From Ferrovibrio sp. (lineage in GTDB: Bacteria > Pseudomonadota > Alphaproteobacteria > Ferrovibrionales > Ferrovibrionaceae): a stretch of 64,000 bases of DNA. Shown here one piece after another: positions 62,501 to 64,000 of the stretch (positions within the stretch are counted from its first letter, which is position 1; the number at the start of each line of letters is the position of its first letter). The DNA is taken from NCBI RefSeq assembly GCF_017994015.1, contig NZ_JAGOLP010000015.1:19125-83124 (forward strand). The letters run 5' to 3'. The notes below the pieces were generated by a model. That model did not search any database. It saw only the letters and a list, made by a program, of their open reading frames with translations, and was not told the origin of the DNA. The position numbers were made by a program, and so were the translations under genes.

Positions 62501-62912
62501 CCTGGGTATCGAGATCACCGAGCAGGCCGCGATCGAGAATATGGAAGAGACCGTGCGGGCGATTCAGGAACTGGCCGATATCGGCATCGATGCTGCCCTG
62601 GATGATTTCGGCACCGGCTATTCGTCTTTGAGCTACATCCAGCGCCTGCCGATCCGCAAGATCAAGCTGGACCGCGCCTTCATCACCGACCTGCCCGTGA
62701 ATGAGAAGGATGTTGCCCTGGTGCGCGCCATGGTCGGTATGGCCAAGGGCCTTGATCTGCCGGTGGTGGCAGAGGGCGTGGAGACCGAAGCACAGCGCGA
62801 TTTCCTGCGCGGCGTCGGCTGTAGTGAGTTGCAGGGCTACCTGATCAGCCGGCCGGTGCCGGCCGAGGCAATGGCGGAATTACTGCGCCAGAGCGACCGG
62901 CGCCGCCGCTGA
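59577..62912 (+). CDS. Histidine kinase / FixL-like PAS / degenerate GGDEF / EAL hybrid signalling protein
   Basis: An 1111-residue cytoplasmic protein with no membrane helix. Two PAS-like regions (about 15-130 and 140-265) come first. A histidine kinase core follows: His283 in NMSHELRTPLNAIIGFSEII, N-box NLLGNAVKFTP, and GTGLGLSIS in HATPase. Then comes a PAS (about 560-665) very like the FixL heme PAS, with His611 (GHDSYIRNYL) and Arg631 (ILGLGRDTLG) at the FixL His200 and Arg220 positions. GGDEF is degenerate (RIAADQYAAL at 760-765), so no cyclase activity is expected. EAL is intact (AMEALLRW with Glu888, EITEQAAIENM, ALDDFGTGYSSLSYIQRLPIRKIKLDRAFI, VAEGVETEAQ), predicting c-di-GMP hydrolysis. 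ATG 59577 follows GAGGGGA. Oxygen sensing is inferred. Confidence 0.88.
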   Translation: MLDPAQKKLTQDVLEWLDRPAFALECRTDGTYSYFACNNAYAAIAALPSTGLAGQDFSIGFALGEAERLKPHLEAAAQSGSRQVLNQLLRWASGWLCQSITIAPVRQEDGGTGALVVIAEANDPAQLHQAALQVAEHKIRDFAELASDWFWETDSEHRYSWISESSYAFSNDQRTRLLGMRRWEMAGSQEDTDEAFWEEHRRQLERREPFRSFRYCTIHNHQEMWTEINGKPVFDANGHFMGYRGSGRDITEQYRQQRRIEAALRRAEEASRAKSQFLANMSHELRTPLNAIIGFSEIIRDQMFGSVGIPRYVDYARDINASGTHLLAVIGDILDMSRIEAGYYALDEKPVELASVIASALTMVRPQAERAGAVLRNLCPESLPQLRADERVLKQVLINLLGNAVKFTPAGGTIDVVYRTTEDGGLTLNVVDSGIGIPPDRLEHIFEPFQLAKAEVARQHGGTGLGLSISKRLMELHGGSLSLSSTVGVGTQAQLIFPAWRLLGEIDDHWVAPIEPPPAPAPRPAAQPVSRVPDDPRGSEAAEHRGQLDASAGETLRVLLDTMGEGVLVIDRHGTIVSMSAVGAGLFGYDPLDLVGQNVRILMPEPFRTGHDSYIRNYLNTKRAKILGLGRDTLGRKKTGEIFPIHLSVGEFDNGGEPGFIGVMRDISDRRDVELRAEFASRNDPLTGVLNRASFIAEAERMLGAQHRVEPGLWVLFDLDVDSFRDINEGFGFHVGDTVLKIVAERLGEGLPREALVGRIAADQYAALAAAHDLNNALNLAQALHAHLTRPVAAEGRVLSLKISMGAAILDDPGEKINEALAKAELAQKLVRSAGGDSTRFYSPEMTRAAERRLRLTLNLDSAVQNEEFHVVYQPVVEAGSSAVAAMEALLRWQHPELGTVSPAEFIPLAEESGAIVPITRWVLGHVAEQVRQWRRDGVAPRRVFVNVSGQQFVRDDLPGYFRAMAAREPDLIPFLGIEITEQAAIENMEETVRAIQELADIGIDAALDDFGTGYSSLSYIQRLPIRKIKLDRAFITDLPVNEKDVALVRAMVGMAKGLDLPVVAEGVETEAQRDFLRGVGCSELQGYLISRPVPAEAMAELLRQSDRRRR

Positions 62913-63008
62913 CCCCTCCCCCTGCCGGGCCGTGCTTGCCGGGGGCTGTATTTCCGCCCAGCCTGCGCCATATTGTTTTCAGCAAGCTTTTCCAGAGGAT
63001 ATAGTCCA

Positions 63009-64000
63009 ATGCCCGGCGTCGATACCGCCCAAGAGCTTTTCTTCACCCGCGCCGGGCTGGACCGCAGCCGCCTGGAAACCCTGGTCGGCGATGCCCTGCA
63101 TGGCGCCGATGATGGTGAATTATTCCTGGAATACAGCCAGTCTGAAGCGCTGAGCTTTGATGATGGCCGGCTCAAATCGGCCAGTTACGATACCAGCCAG
63201 GGCTTTGGCCTGCGCGCCGTTTCGGGCGAGCAGACCGGCTATGCCCATGCCTCTGAACTGAGCGAAGCGGCGATGCGCCGCGCCGCCAGCACGGTGCGCG
63301 CCGTGCGCGCCGGCCATGGCGGCGAAATGGAGGCGCCGCCATTGGCCACCAACCGGCATCTCTATGGCGACGACAACCCGCTGGCCGAAATCGCCTTCGA
63401 GCGCAAAGTAAAGCTGTTGCAGGATATCGACGCCTATGCCCGCGCCAAGGATAGCCGTGTGCGGCAGGTCAGCGCGTCGCTGGCGGGATCATGGCAGGCC
63501 GTGGCGATCCTGCGCGCCGATGGCACGCTGGTGGAGGATATCCGCCCGCTGGTGCGGCTGAATGTTTCGGTGGTGGCCGGCCAGGGCGACCGCCAGGAAA
63601 GCGGCAGCCGTGGCGCCGGTGGCCGCATCAGCTTTGCCAAGTATTTTGATCCGGCGCATTGGCAGGCCGAAGTGGATCAGGCTTTGCGCATGGCGCTGAC
63701 CAATCTGGAATCGGTGCCGGCGCCGGCTGGCGAAATGCCGGTGGTGCTGGGGCCGGGCTGGCCCGGCATCCTGCTGCATGAAGCCATCGGTCATGGCCTG
63801 GAAGGCGATTTCAACCGCAAAAAAACCTCGGTCTTTGCCGGCCTGCTGGGCCAGCGCGTGGCGGCACCGGGTGTCACCATCGTGGATGACGGCACGATGG
63901 CGGATCGCCGTGGTTCAGTGGCTATTGATGATGAAGGTACGCCTGGCCAGTACAATGTCCTGATTGAAAACGGTATTCTGAAAGGCTATATGCAGGACAA
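63009..64000 (+). CDS. tldD: TldD metalloprotease (3' end beyond window)
   Basis: N-terminal 330 residues of TldD, which with PmbA/TldE forms a zinc protease involved in processing of peptides such as microcin precursors. The zinc motif HExxxH is in GWPGILLHEAIGHGLEGDFNRKKTSVFAGLLGQRVAAPGVTIVDDGTMADRRGSVAIDDEGTPGQYNVLIENGILKGYMQD, which is highly conserved. The N-terminal part has LEYSQSESLSFDDGRLKSASYDTSQGFGLRAVSGEQTGYAHASELS. ATG 63009 follows AGAGGATATAGTCCA. The gene runs off the window end. Confidence 0.94.
   Translation, partial: MPGVDTAQELFFTRAGLDRSRLETLVGDALHGADDGELFLEYSQSEALSFDDGRLKSASYDTSQGFGLRAVSGEQTGYAHASELSEAAMRRAASTVRAVRAGHGGEMEAPPLATNRHLYGDDNPLAEIAFERKVKLLQDIDAYARAKDSRVRQVSASLAGSWQAVAILRADGTLVEDIRPLVRLNVSVVAGQGDRQESGSRGAGGRISFAKYFDPAHWQAEVDQALRMALTNLESVPAPAGEMPVVLGPGWPGILLHEAIGHGLEGDFNRKKTSVFAGLLGQRVAAPGVTIVDDGTMADRRGSVAIDDEGTPGQYNVLIENGILKGYMQD

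Noticed and set aside
62913..63008. Possible terminator after the kinase-phosphodiesterase gene
   Set aside because: CCCCC and GGGGG can pair, but the stem is short, the loop long and no T run follows.

Overview
The window is GC-rich chromosomal DNA with tightly packed genes and many ATGA start/stop overlaps. Gene content and order suggest an alphaproteobacterium, probably Rhodospirillales-like: rpsT / rhodanese / dnaA-dnaN-recF-gyrB, ispH-thrB-rnhA, and a ctaC-ctaD-ctaB-small gene-ctaG-ctaE-DUF983-SURF1 run followed by M32 peptidase, thrC and M16 peptidase. The order-level placement is inference. I saw no insertion sequence, prophage, CRISPR array, tRNA or rRNA gene.

Region 1 (1-10.0 kb, mostly minus strand) is a nitrate-assimilation regulon. 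Its order is nasT, a long regulated leader, nrtA (Tat-exported binding protein), nrtB, a leaderless NrtA paralogue that may be the sensor NasS, nrtD, nirB, nirD and nasA (cut by the window edge). The leader carries a sigma-54 promoter, two ANTAR-type hairpins with A1/G4 hexaloops, and an intrinsic terminator whose stem overlaps the second hairpin. This is the layout expected for NasT-controlled antitermination. A weaker sigma-54 promoter precedes nasT.

Region 2 (10.1-17.9 kb) has a YaiI-family gene coupled to a small ParB-like gene. A hexuronate cluster follows: a TRAP transporter (dctPQM), a FadR-type GntR regulator, uronate dehydrogenase, an enolase-superfamily lactone cycloisomerase and a lactone isomerase. 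The heptamer CATACAA lies just upstream of each of the three transcription starts. Region 3 (18.0-26.1 kb) is rpsT and the replication block dnaA-dnaN-recF-gyrB.

Region 4 (26.1-40.7 kb) holds an alpha/beta hydrolase, a P-type ATPase, a set of uncharacterised lipoproteins, a dipeptide-type ABC transporter with gamma-glutamyltransferase, and a divergent AhpD-like/HxlR pair. Region 5 (40.7-53.0 kb) has ispH-thrB-rnhA, a peroxiredoxin, YqgE, a chemoreceptor translationally coupled to a periplasmic binding protein, a GNAT enzyme, an M16 peptidase, threonine synthase and an M32 carboxypeptidase.

Region 6 (53.0-64.0 kb) is the aa3-type cytochrome c oxidase operon with its assembly factors, including a 44-residue gene. 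Divergent from it is a large histidine kinase / PAS / degenerate GGDEF / EAL protein whose second PAS closely resembles the FixL heme-binding PAS. The window ends inside tldD.

The most interesting items are the nas leader RNA, the candidate oxygen-sensing kinase-phosphodiesterase beside the terminal oxidase, the chemoreceptor/binding-protein pair and the displaced NasS candidate. All protein functions were assigned by reading motifs; no database search was run.
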